Positions 1 through 7,054 of a stretch of 64,000 nt of DNA are shown piece by piece. Below the pieces are notes generated by a model. That model was given only the letters and a program-made list of their open reading frames with translations, was not told the origin of the DNA and did not search any database. Origin of the DNA: Streptomyces cellostaticus (lineage in GTDB: Bacteria > Actinomycetota > Actinomycetes > Streptomycetales > Streptomycetaceae); contig NZ_KQ948018.1 of the NCBI RefSeq assembly GCF_001513965.1, positions 327,109 through 391,108 on the forward strand. The letters are read 5' to 3'. Both the position numbers and the translations under genes were made by a program. Positions within the stretch are counted from its first letter, which is position 1. Each line of letters opens with the position of its first letter.

Positions 1-647
1 GCCGCCTGCGCACGCTCGCGCTCGTCGTCGCCGTCGCCGCCGTGCTCGGCGGAGGTGCGGCGGTGGCCTTCCAGCAGTGGGGCTCGTTCCAGCAGGAAAG
101 CGACGCGGGCGGAGCGACCCCTGCGCCGGCGACCTCGGCCAAGAGCACCTCGGGCCAGGAGGGCGCGGTCCCCGACGACTGGGAGCGCAAGGACGACCCG
201 CTGGGCTTCAGCCTCTCCCTGCCCAAGGGCTGGAAGCGCAAGGTGTACAGCAACGACGGCGCGCTCAAGCAGATCGACTACTCGCCCGACGGCGGCAAGC
301 ACTTCGTGCGCATCGCCATCGACACCAACCCGGACTTCGCCGACGCCTTCCAGCACCAGAAGGACCTGGAACAGCAGCTCCAGCGGCTGGTCGGCTACCA
401 GCGCGTGGCCATGGAGGAGAACACCTACCGCGACCGCAAGGGCTCGCTGTGGGAGTACACCTGGACCGCGCTGAAGAAGGACCCGCCCCACGTGCCCGGC
501 CCGCGCCACGCCATCGAGGAGACGTACTACTCGCGCGAGGGCGTCGAGTACGCGATCTACATGTCGTCGCCCGCCGCCGACTGGGCGAAGACGAGCAAGC
601 AGTTCAAGTGGGTGCTGCAGAGCTGGCAGCCGCCGAACGCCGGCTGA
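1..647 (+). CDS. Ser/Thr kinase-type protein, C-terminal part (partial)
   Basis: The gene is cut by the window edge: the reading frame is open from base 3, so the N-terminus lies outside. The first visible residues form a hydrophobic membrane helix (about codons 4-18), followed by a Ser/Thr/Pro-rich linker and a roughly 150-residue outer domain beginning DDPLGFSLSLPKGW and ending near QFKWVLQSW. The same domain style follows the membrane helix of the two complete kinases directly downstream, so this is probably the sensor half of another membrane Ser/Thr protein kinase. The kinase domain itself is not visible, so a kinase-less membrane protein, as at 62864, remains possible. Confidence 0.7.
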   Translation, partial: RLRTLALVVAVAAVLGGGAAVAFQQWGSFQQESDAGGATPAPATSAKSTSGQEGAVPDDWERKDDPLGFSLSLPKGWKRKVYSNDGALKQIDYSPDGGKHFVRIAIDTNPDFADAFQHQKDLEQQLQRLVGYQRVAMEENTYRDRKGSLWEYTWTALKKDPPHVPGPRHAIEETYYSREGVEYAIYMSSPAADWAKTSKQFKWVLQSWQPPNAG

Positions 648-727
648 ACCGGCTGGACCGGGTGAACGCGGCCTGAACGCCCGAGGCTTGGCCGATCACC
701 GCCCGGGAGGGCGTGCTCCGGTGCGGC

Positions 728-2440
728 ATGATGGGGCTCATGGGATCCGACGGGGACGACCTCCGTGTGATCGCGGGCCGATACCGCCTTCAGGCGCGGA
801 TCGGGCGCGGCGGGATGGGCGTCGTGTGGCGGGCGAGCGACGAGGTGCTGGGCCGTCTGGTGGCGGTCAAGGAGCTGGCCCCGGACGACTCCCTCCCGGA
901 CGACGACGCCCGTCGCCGCCGGGAGCGCACCTTCCGTGAGGCGCGGGCGGTCGCGCAGTTGCGGCACCCGCACATCATCGTCGTGCACGACGTGGTCGAG
1001 CACGACGAACGGCCGTACATCGTCATGGATTTGATCGACGGCGGCTCGCTCGCCGACCGCATCGACACCGGCGGCCCGCTCGATGCGGCACAGGCCGCCC
1101 GGATCGGTATCGACCTGCTGAGCGCGCTGCGCACAGCGCACGCGGCCGGGGTGCTGCACCGGGACATCAAACCCGCGAACGTGCTGATCGAGTCCGGCAC
1201 CGACCGGGTCGTGCTCACCGACTTCGGCATCGCGCAGGTCGCCGGCGCCACCACACTCACCGAGACCGGCTCGTTCGTCGGCTCGCCCGAGTACACCGCC
1301 CCGGAGCGGATGTCCGGCGTCCGTACCGGGCCGGAGTCCGACCTGTGGTCGGTCGGCGCGCTGCTGTGCACGGTGCTCAGCGGCGAGTCGCCGTTCCGGC
1401 GCGACTCGATCGGCGGCATCCTGCACGCCGTTGTCGCCGCCGAGATCCGGCCACCCGCGCAGGCCGAGCCACTGCTGCCCGTCGTACGGGGCCTGCTGGA
1501 GCGCGATCCCGACCGGCGGCTGGGCGCGGCGGAGGCCGAGCGGATGCTGCGGACGTTCCTGGAGACGGGCCGCACTCCGGATGCGCCGGGCACACCGGGC
1601 ACGGGCCGCACACCCTGGACCGGTGACTCCGCGGGCCGTACCGCCGTGGCCGCCTCCTACACGCCGACCGAGCACGACGTGCCGCGCCGGTTCGTCGTCC
1701 TGCCGGCGCCCGGGCCCGAACAGCCGCCGGCCGCACGCCAGTCCGCGCGGGGCGTCCTGGTCGCCGCGCTGCTCGTCGCCGCGGTGGCCGGGGCGGGCGT
1801 GTCGGCGGCCGCCCTGCTGCTGAACCAGGGCGGGCACGGGGGCGGCGGCACACCGGGCGGTACGGCGACCAGCCCGGCGGCGCCGACCAGCCCGGCCGCG
1901 CCCACCAGCACCTCCCCGTCCCCGACGGCCACCGCGAGCAGTGCACCGGCTGCCACGGCGAGCAGCTCACCGGCGGCCTCCCGTACCCATACCGCTCCCT
2001 CCGGTTACCGCACCGCACGTGACCCGGCCGGCTTCTCCCTCGCCGTACCGCAGGACTTCACCCGCGACCGGCAGGGCGAGCGCGTCTTCTACGTGTCCGA
2101 GGGGCAGACCTTCCGCCTCGGCATCAAGGTCGCCGCGCCCGAACCGGGCGGCCCCGTCGCGGTGATGAACCGAGCGGCGGCCGACGGGCCCAGCACCAAC
2201 CCCGGTTACCACGACGGCCGGGTCACCGAGACCACGCACGCCGGACATCCCGCCGCGCTCTGGGAGTTCAGCTGGGACGGCTTCAGCGCCGCGGAGGGGC
2301 CGCGCCACACCTACGACCTGTGCTGGGAGGAGGGCGGACGGATGTACGACGTGTGGGTGTCGGCGCCGGTCGGGAAGGTCAGGGAGGCCCGGGAGTACTT
2401 CGACGTGGCCGTGGACACCTTCTCGGTCACGGCTTCGTGA
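728..2440 (+). CDS. Membrane Ser/Thr protein kinase with extracellular sensor domain
   Basis: Hanks-type kinase of about 570 residues. Visible motifs are the glycine loop IGRGGMGVVW (residues 25-34), the ATP-binding lysine in VAVKEL (K48), the catalytic loop HRDIKPAN (D near 146), DFGIAQ, a long activation loop with TLTETGSFVGSPEY, and APER. A Pro/Thr linker leads to one membrane helix (about 342-365), then a Ser/Thr/Ala-rich stalk and a folded outer domain beginning DPAGFSLAVP, of the PsbP/LpqN-like type. Kinase inside, sensor outside is the usual actinobacterial layout. The start is uncertain: ATGs lie at 728, 731 and 740 and a GTG at 713. The only good Shine-Dalgarno (705-710) is too close to 713 and far from 728. 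Confidence 0.9.
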   Translation: MMGLMGSDGDDLRVIAGRYRLQARIGRGGMGVVWRASDEVLGRLVAVKELAPDDSLPDDDARRRRERTFREARAVAQLRHPHIIVVHDVVEHDERPYIVMDLIDGGSLADRIDTGGPLDAAQAARIGIDLLSALRTAHAAGVLHRDIKPANVLIESGTDRVVLTDFGIAQVAGATTLTETGSFVGSPEYTAPERMSGVRTGPESDLWSVGALLCTVLSGESPFRRDSIGGILHAVVAAEIRPPAQAEPLLPVVRGLLERDPDRRLGAAEAERMLRTFLETGRTPDAPGTPGTGRTPWTGDSAGRTAVAASYTPTEHDVPRRFVVLPAPGPEQPPAARQSARGVLVAALLVAAVAGAGVSAAALLLNQGGHGGGGTPGGTATSPAAPTSPAAPTSTSPSPTATASSAPAATASSSPAASRTHTAPSGYRTARDPAGFSLAVPQDFTRDRQGERVFYVSEGQTFRLGIKVAAPEPGGPVAVMNRAAADGPSTNPGYHDGRVTETTHAGHPAALWEFSWDGFSAAEGPRHTYDLCWEEGGRMYDVWVSAPVGKVREAREYFDVAVDTFSVTAS

Positions 2441-2493
2441 CCGGTTCGCCTTCCCTGTGGATCCGGACGCGCATGGCGCGATATGGATGAACC

Positions 2494-4089
2494 ATGAGCA
2501 GTGACGGGGGAGTCGGCCACCCGGCCGACGACACGACGAGTTTTGTTCTGCAACCGCCGAGCCCGAACGCGGTCCCACAGCCTCCTGCGGTGCCCACCCA
2601 GGGCACCGGACGGCTGATCGCCGGGCGGTACCGGCTGCTGGCCAAGCTCGGCCACGGCGGGATGGGCACGGTGTGGCGGGCCAAGGACGAGATGGTGGAC
2701 CGCGAGGTCGCCGTCAAGGAGCCCCGGGTACCGGACCACCTTCCCGAGCGTGAACGCGCCAACGCCTTCGAGCGGATGCGCCGCGAGGCGCGCGCCGCGG
2801 CCCGGCTCGACCACCCCGCGGTGGTCGACGTGCACGACGTCGCGGTCGTCGACGGCCGCCCGTGGATCGTGATGGAGCTGGTGCACGGACGCTCGCTGGG
2901 CGGCGCGCTCCAGGAGGGCACGCTGGACGCGCGCGAGGCGGCCAGGATCGGTCTGCAGGTGCTCGGCGCGCTGGAGGCGGCGCACGCGGCGGGCGTCCTG
3001 CACCGGGACGTGAAACCGGACAACGTGCTGCTGGGCCGGTACGACCGGGTCGTCCTCACGGACTTCGGCATCGCGCAGATCGAGGGCGAGACGAACCTGA
3101 CCGACACCGGCGGCTTCGTCGGCTCGCCCGAGTACATCGCGCCGGAACGGGTGCTGGGGCAGCGGCCCGGCCCGGCGAGCGACCTGTGGTCCCTGGGCGT
3201 CGTCCTCTACACGGCCACCGAGGGCGTCTCCCCGTTCCGCCGCAGCAACACCCCGGCCACCCTCCAGTCCGTCCTCAACGCCGCCCCGGCCGCGCCCGCC
3301 GCCGCGCGGGGCCCGCTGTCCGAGGCCATCAACGGCCTGCTCCACAAGGACCCCGCCCGCCGCCCGACGGCGGCGCAGGTCCGCGCCCTGCTGGAAACGG
3401 CCGCGAACCCTCAGGCGCCGGAGCCCACCCAGCGCGTGCAGGTCACCGCGCCCGCCACCCGCTCCCCGCGCCGCCTGGGCCGCAAGGCCTGGCTGGGGGC
3501 GGGCGCGGCCGTGGTCGCGGCCGCGGTGGCCGGCTACCTCCTCCTCGCGGACCCCTTCGCCGGCCCGCTGCCGGACGGCTGGGCGAAGCGGACGGACGCG
3601 AAGCTGGGCGTCACCCTCGCCGTCCCCGCGGCCTACCAGCCCGGCCACCCGGAGAAGGACGACACCGACAAGAACTGGGTGTCGTACACGGACTGGAGCG
3701 GCAGCATCGCGATCGTCGTGCACCTCGCCAGGAGGTCGGACGACTCCCAGCACGAGATCCTGAGCAACGCGACCGCCCAGATGCTCGACGACAACGAGAA
3801 GTTCCGGAACGAGGGCGCCTACGAGCTCGACATGCCCAAGGGTGCGAAGACGGACCCGGACAAGAACGCCACCTACCACGGCAGGGCGGCCGCCAGGAAC
3901 ACGGTCGTTTACACCACGGACGACAGCCAGAACCCGCGCCCCCGTGAACTCCAGATCTTCTACTACCGTACCAAGTCCGGCGACCTGTACAAGCTCACCG
4001 TCAGCTATCCGGGCAAGGGCGACTTCACGGCCCGCGGCCGGGACGTGGCGAAGGCGGCGATCGCGAACCTGGACATCAAGAAGCCGTGA
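2494..4089 (+). CDS. Membrane Ser/Thr protein kinase
   Basis: A 531-residue kinase. A 40-residue disordered N-terminus precedes the glycine loop LGHGGMGTVW, K75 in VAVKEP, HRDVKPDN (residues 170-177), DFGIAQ, a full activation loop with Thr residues (LTDTGGFVGSPEY) and APER. A membrane helix spans roughly residues 331-351, followed by an outer domain starting LGVTLAVPAAY that resembles those of the neighbouring kinases. It lies 53 bp after the previous kinase gene in the same direction, so the two may be co-transcribed. Its 3' end overlaps the convergent AraC-family gene by 14 bp. The kinase assignment is secure; the ligand of the outer domain is unknown. Confidence 0.92.
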   Translation: MSSDGGVGHPADDTTSFVLQPPSPNAVPQPPAVPTQGTGRLIAGRYRLLAKLGHGGMGTVWRAKDEMVDREVAVKEPRVPDHLPERERANAFERMRREARAAARLDHPAVVDVHDVAVVDGRPWIVMELVHGRSLGGALQEGTLDAREAARIGLQVLGALEAAHAAGVLHRDVKPDNVLLGRYDRVVLTDFGIAQIEGETNLTDTGGFVGSPEYIAPERVLGQRPGPASDLWSLGVVLYTATEGVSPFRRSNTPATLQSVLNAAPAAPAAARGPLSEAINGLLHKDPARRPTAAQVRALLETAANPQAPEPTQRVQVTAPATRSPRRLGRKAWLGAGAAVVAAAVAGYLLLADPFAGPLPDGWAKRTDAKLGVTLAVPAAYQPGHPEKDDTDKNWVSYTDWSGSIAIVVHLARRSDDSQHEILSNATAQMLDDNEKFRNEGAYELDMPKGAKTDPDKNATYHGRAAARNTVVYTTDDSQNPRPRELQIFYYRTKSGDLYKLTVSYPGKGDFTARGRDVAKAAIANLDIKKP

Positions 4090-5011
4090 CAGCCGGGCGG
4101 GCGGCCCGGGCCTGCTCCCGGTACCGCCCCGGCGTGGTCCCGAACTCCCTGCTGAACGCGTGCGAGAGGGCGTACGGGCTGCCGTAGCCGGTCTCCCTGG
4201 CCACCGTCGCCAGGGGCGCGTCCGAGTCGCGCAGGCGGGTCGCCGCCAGGGTCAGCCGCCACCAGGTGAGGTACGTCATCGGCGGGCGGCCGACCAGGGA
4301 GGTGAACCGGCGGGCCAGGGTGGCGCGGGAGACGCCCGCCTGCGAGGCCAGGCGGCCGGCCGTCCAGGGGGCCGCCGGATCGGAGTGCAGGGCCCGCAGC
4401 GCGGCCGTCGTCACCGGGTCGTTCAGCACCGCCGGCCATGCGCCCGTCTCCGCCCGGGCCATCCAGGCGCGGACCAGGTAGATCAGCAGGAGGTCCAGCA
4501 GGCTCGGCAGGGCCAGGCAGGCGCCCGGCCGGGCTTCGTCCAGCTCCCGGGCCAACAGGTCGACGGCGGTGCGCAGTTCGGGATGGTCACCGACCCGGTG
4601 GGGCAGATGCACCACCTGTGGCAGCTCCGCCAGCAGCGGGTGCGTGCGATTGCGGTCGAGGCGGTACTTGCCGCACAGCAACTCGACGTCGGGGCCGGGC
4701 CCGGGACGCCGTACGTCCGAGTCCCGCACCTCCTCGAACGGCACCGCCCGCCGCACCTCGGCAGCCCCCGCCGCCCGGTCCGCCAGCACATGACCCGCCC
4801 CGTGCGGCAGCAGCACCACGTCCCCCGTGCCCAGGGTCACCGGCTCGCCGCCCCCGTCCGGTACGAGTCGGCAGGTGCCGCTCAGCACGACATGGAAGCC
4901 CGCGCCCTCGTACGGCGCCAGCCGGACGCTCCAACTGCCGCTCACCCGCAGCCGGTTCGACGACGGACGGCCGGCTCGGACCGCGGAGATCGCATCGCTC
5001 ACCACATCCAT
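4076..5011 (-). CDS. AraC-family transcriptional regulator with cupin domain
   Basis: A 311-residue regulator. The N-terminal half is a cupin of the AraC_binding/cupin_6 type (HVVLSGTCRLVPDG, GTGDVVLLPHGAGHVL) that probably senses a small molecule. The C-terminal 100 residues carry two helix-turn-helix units: ASQAGVSRATLARRF with PPMTYLTWWR, then VARETGYGSPYALSHAFSREF, ending in the typical GRYR motif. It is transcribed away from the MBL-fold hydrolase gene at 5083 with 71 bp between them. The intergenic imperfect palindrome at 5035-5066 is a likely binding site, so the hydrolase is its probable target. The inducer is not predictable. Confidence 0.9.
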   Translation of the reverse strand: MDVVSDAISAVRAGRPSSNRLRVSGSWSVRLAPYEGAGFHVVLSGTCRLVPDGGGEPVTLGTGDVVLLPHGAGHVLADRAAGAAEVRRAVPFEEVRDSDVRRPGPGPDVELLCGKYRLDRNRTHPLLAELPQVVHLPHRVGDHPELRTAVDLLARELDEARPGACLALPSLLDLLLIYLVRAWMARAETGAWPAVLNDPVTTAALRALHSDPAAPWTAGRLASQAGVSRATLARRFTSLVGRPPMTYLTWWRLTLAATRLRDSDAPLATVARETGYGSPYALSHAFSREFGTTPGRYREQARAARPAVTAS

Positions 5012-5034
5012 GAGACGTCAGCGTATTCGAGCGA

Positions 5035-5066
5035 GCCGGATGAGCATCGGGAAACTCATTTCCGGC
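5035..5066. promoter_or_regulatory. Imperfect palindrome between araC-type and MBL genes
   Basis: The arm GCCGGATGAG at 5035-5044 mirrors CTCATTTCCGGC at 5055-5066, with a smaller inverted repeat GGAAA-CTCA-TTTCC at 5050-5063 inside. It sits between the divergent regulator and hydrolase genes and overlaps the spacer or -35 position of the hydrolase promoter, whose -10 is TAGAGT at 5070-5075. Its placement fits an operator for the adjacent AraC-type protein. Confidence 0.45.
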
Positions 5067-5069
5067 TCC

Positions 5070-5075
5070 TAGAGT
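5070..5075 (+). promoter_or_regulatory. -10 element (TAGAGT) of MBL hydrolase gene
   Basis: TAGAGT ends 7 bases before the ATG at 5083, the spacing of a leaderless transcript. No Shine-Dalgarno lies before that ATG, in agreement. No convincing -35 is seen at the normal distance, which would fit an activator-dependent promoter. Confidence 0.5.
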
Positions 5076-5082
5076 CATCGGT

Positions 5083-5982
5083 ATGGCTGACAACGTACAG
5101 AGCTTCATGGTCGGTGACGTCGAGGTGCTCCGCATCCTGGAGTGGCGGGGGCCGCACGTGCCCGTCGGCGCCCTCGTCCCGGACTGCGACCCCGAGGTGT
5201 GGAGCGCCTACGAGGACCAACTCGTCCCCGACCACCGGGAGCCCGGCGGTGACCGTGCCGTGGTGGCAGTCCAGACCTGGGTACTGCGGGCCGGCGGACG
5301 CACCGTGCTGGTCGACACCGGCGTCGGCAACGGCCGGGAGCGGCCCGGCAATCCGCTCTTCCACCGACGCCAGGGGGACTTCCTGGACCGCCTGGAGCGG
5401 GCCGGGGTCCGTCCGCAGGACGTCGACGTCGTCGTCAACACCCACCTGCACGGCGACCACGTCGGCTGGAACACCCGGGACGCCGACGGCGAGTGGATAC
5501 CGTCCTTCCCCGGCGCGCGGTATCTCCTGCCGGCCGCCGACGACCACCACTTCGGCCCGGCGGGCGGCTACGCGGGCGGCGCGCGCCCCATCGACCGGCT
5601 GATCTACGAGGACAGCGTCGCGCCCGTGCACCGGGCCGGGCAGGCCGTGGTCTGGGACGGCGCGTACCGGATCGACGAGCATCTCGTCCTGGAGGCCGCC
5701 CCGGGCCACACCCCGGGCTCCTCCGTCCTGCGCCTCGAATCGCGCGGAGAGCGGGCCGTGTTCGTCGGAGACCTGCTGCACAGCCCGGTGCAGATCCTGC
5801 ACCCCGAGTGCAGCAGCTGCTTCTGCCTCGACCCGCGGCAGGCGGCCGAGACCCGGCTCCGGGTGCTCGAACGCGCCGCCGACGAACGGGCCCTGGTCGT
5901 CCCCGCCCACTTCGGCGGTGCGGGCGCCGTGGAGGTGCGCAAGGGGCGCGGGGGGTTCACCCTGCACCGGTGGGCCGCCTGA
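5083..5982 (+). CDS. MBL-fold metallo-hydrolase
   Basis: A 299-residue metallo-beta-lactamase-fold enzyme. The metal-binding motif HLHGDH is at residues 121-126 (THLHGDHVGW), with further likely ligands in APGHTPGSS (about 208), FVGDLLH (about 230-234) and VPAHFGG (about 275). This ligand set suggests a dinuclear zinc hydrolase of the lactonase/arylsulfatase-like branch (AHL-lactonase style HxHxDH). There is no signal peptide, so it is cytoplasmic. It is divergent from the AraC regulator at 4076-5011, its probable controller. The start is the ATG 7 bp after the -10 element. The substrate cannot be read from the sequence. Confidence 0.85.
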   Translation: MADNVQSFMVGDVEVLRILEWRGPHVPVGALVPDCDPEVWSAYEDQLVPDHREPGGDRAVVAVQTWVLRAGGRTVLVDTGVGNGRERPGNPLFHRRQGDFLDRLERAGVRPQDVDVVVNTHLHGDHVGWNTRDADGEWIPSFPGARYLLPAADDHHFGPAGGYAGGARPIDRLIYEDSVAPVHRAGQAVVWDGAYRIDEHLVLEAAPGHTPGSSVLRLESRGERAVFVGDLLHSPVQILHPECSSCFCLDPRQAAETRLRVLERAADERALVVPAHFGGAGAVEVRKGRGGFTLHRWAA

Positions 5983-6016
5983 CCGCCCGCTTCGACAAGG
6001 GCATGGTGTGCACGGT

Positions 6017-6033
6017 ACTCATGTGACATGAGT
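6017..6033. promoter_or_regulatory. Perfect inverted repeat across a start codon
   Basis: ACTCATG-TGA-CATGAGT is a perfect 7-bp inverted repeat whose right arm contains the ATG (6028) of the short kinase gene. TACTCA at 6016-6021 could also serve as a -10 for a leaderless transcript. It may be an operator or a small hairpin at the start codon. Confidence 0.35.
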
Positions 6034-6927
6034 GGAGACGGCGAACTCCCGTCCGACGGACGTCTGATCGGTGGGTGCTACCGGCTGGTCGAGCGCATCG
6101 GGTCCGGTCCGACCGGGACCGTCTGGCGCGCCCGGGACGAGCGGGGGCAGGGGCAGGTCGCCGTCAAGGAGCCCGCGCTGCCCGCCGCTCCAGCCGATGA
6201 CGAGGAGAGCCGGCGCGTCGCACACCGGCTCTACCGCGAGGCCCGGGCCGCCGCGCGGGTGCGGCACCCCTCGGCCGTCACGATCCACGACGTCGTCAGC
6301 GAGGACGGAGTCCCCTGGATCGTCATGGAGTTGGTCGAGGGCGAGTCGCTGCGGGAGGTCGTCCGGCGCGGACCACTCCCGCCCGCCGAGGCCGCCCGGG
6401 TCGGGCTCGCGGTCCTCGGGGCGCTGCGCGCCGCGCACGCCGTCGGGATCGTGCACCGGGACGTCAAGCCCGCCAACGTCCTGATCGAGTCCGGCACCGG
6501 CCGGGTTGTCCTCACCGATTTCGGGATAGGGGACGGGCACGCCGAGGAGGCCCCCGCCGCATTCGTCGCCCCCGAGCGCGCGTCGGGTCCCGGCGCCGGG
6601 CCGGCCTCCGACCTGTGGTCGCTGGGTGCACTGCTCGCCGCCGCCGTCGAGGACGCGGAGTCCGGCCCCCTCGGCCCGCTGCTGACGCGGCTGCACGCAC
6701 GCGAGCCCGAGGCGCGGCCGGGCGCGGAGGAGGTCACCGAGGCGCTGGCGGCACTGGCCGGTGAAGGGGCCGTAGAAGCTTCCGTACGCGAAAGCGCGCC
6801 GCCCCTGAAGCAGACACCGGTGGTCCCCGATGTCACTCCCGCTTGTGCACCCGTTCCCCGACCCCGCCGCCGCACCCCGCTTGCCGCGCTGGGTCTCCTG
6901 CTGGCGAAAAAGCCCGAAGCCGAGTGA
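6028..6927 (+). CDS. Short cytoplasmic Ser/Thr kinase with deleted activation segment
   Basis: A 299-residue kinase homologue. The glycine loop IGSGPTGTVWRARD, the lysine in VAVKEP, and HRDVKPANV are intact. From DFG to APE it has about 18 residues (DFGIGDG...FVAPER) against about 27 in the two complete kinases upstream. The TLTETG/GSPEY portion, which carries the activation-loop threonines, is missing. The C-terminus stops after RRRTPLAALGLLLAKK, which looks like the beginning of a membrane helix, so the outer domain is lost. It lies 45 bp after the MBL gene. It may be constitutively active, weakly active or a pseudokinase; the three conserved catalytic motifs argue against complete loss of nucleotide binding. 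Confidence 0.85.
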   Translation: MSGDGELPSDGRLIGGCYRLVERIGSGPTGTVWRARDERGQGQVAVKEPALPAAPADDEESRRVAHRLYREARAAARVRHPSAVTIHDVVSEDGVPWIVMELVEGESLREVVRRGPLPPAEAARVGLAVLGALRAAHAVGIVHRDVKPANVLIESGTGRVVLTDFGIGDGHAEEAPAAFVAPERASGPGAGPASDLWSLGALLAAAVEDAESGPLGPLLTRLHAREPEARPGAEEVTEALAALAGEGAVEASVRESAPPLKQTPVVPDVTPACAPVPRPRRRTPLAALGLLLAKKPEAE

Positions 6928-6964
6928 TCGTCACCCTGCCAACCCCCTGATCAGCACATTTGCT

Positions 6965-6980
6965 GCCAGTGATCACTGGC
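6965..6980. promoter_or_regulatory. 16-bp perfect palindrome upstream of SSADH gene
   Basis: GCCAGTGATCACTGGC is a perfect 16-bp palindrome about 75 bp before the -10 element (TACCCT, 7042-7047) of the aldehyde dehydrogenase gene. The size and symmetry suit a dimeric repressor or activator. No regulator gene is adjacent. Confidence 0.45.
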
Positions 6981-7041
6981 GCCGTGTGAGCACTCGGTGA
7001 ATCCCCGTTACCGACGGGTACCCAAAGCCCCCGCTGCGGCA

Positions 7042-7047
7042 TACCCT
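7042..7047 (+). promoter_or_regulatory. -10 element (TACCCT) of SSADH gene
   Basis: TACCCT is followed by 7 bases and then the ATG at 7055. No ribosome-binding site is present, so translation of a leaderless mRNA is likely. Confidence 0.45.
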
Positions 7048-7054
7048 GCGCGTC

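Noticed and set aside
557..1837. Long minus-strand frames opposite the kinases and other genes
   Set aside because: High-GC DNA gives long antisense frames; here the sense-strand products have clear kinase motifs and the antisense ones are His/Arg/Gly-rich with no motif.
5083..5110. TTGTCAGCC on the minus strand as another PafBC-type promoter
   Set aside because: It lacks the GTG extension, has no TANNNT at the right distance and points into no gene start.
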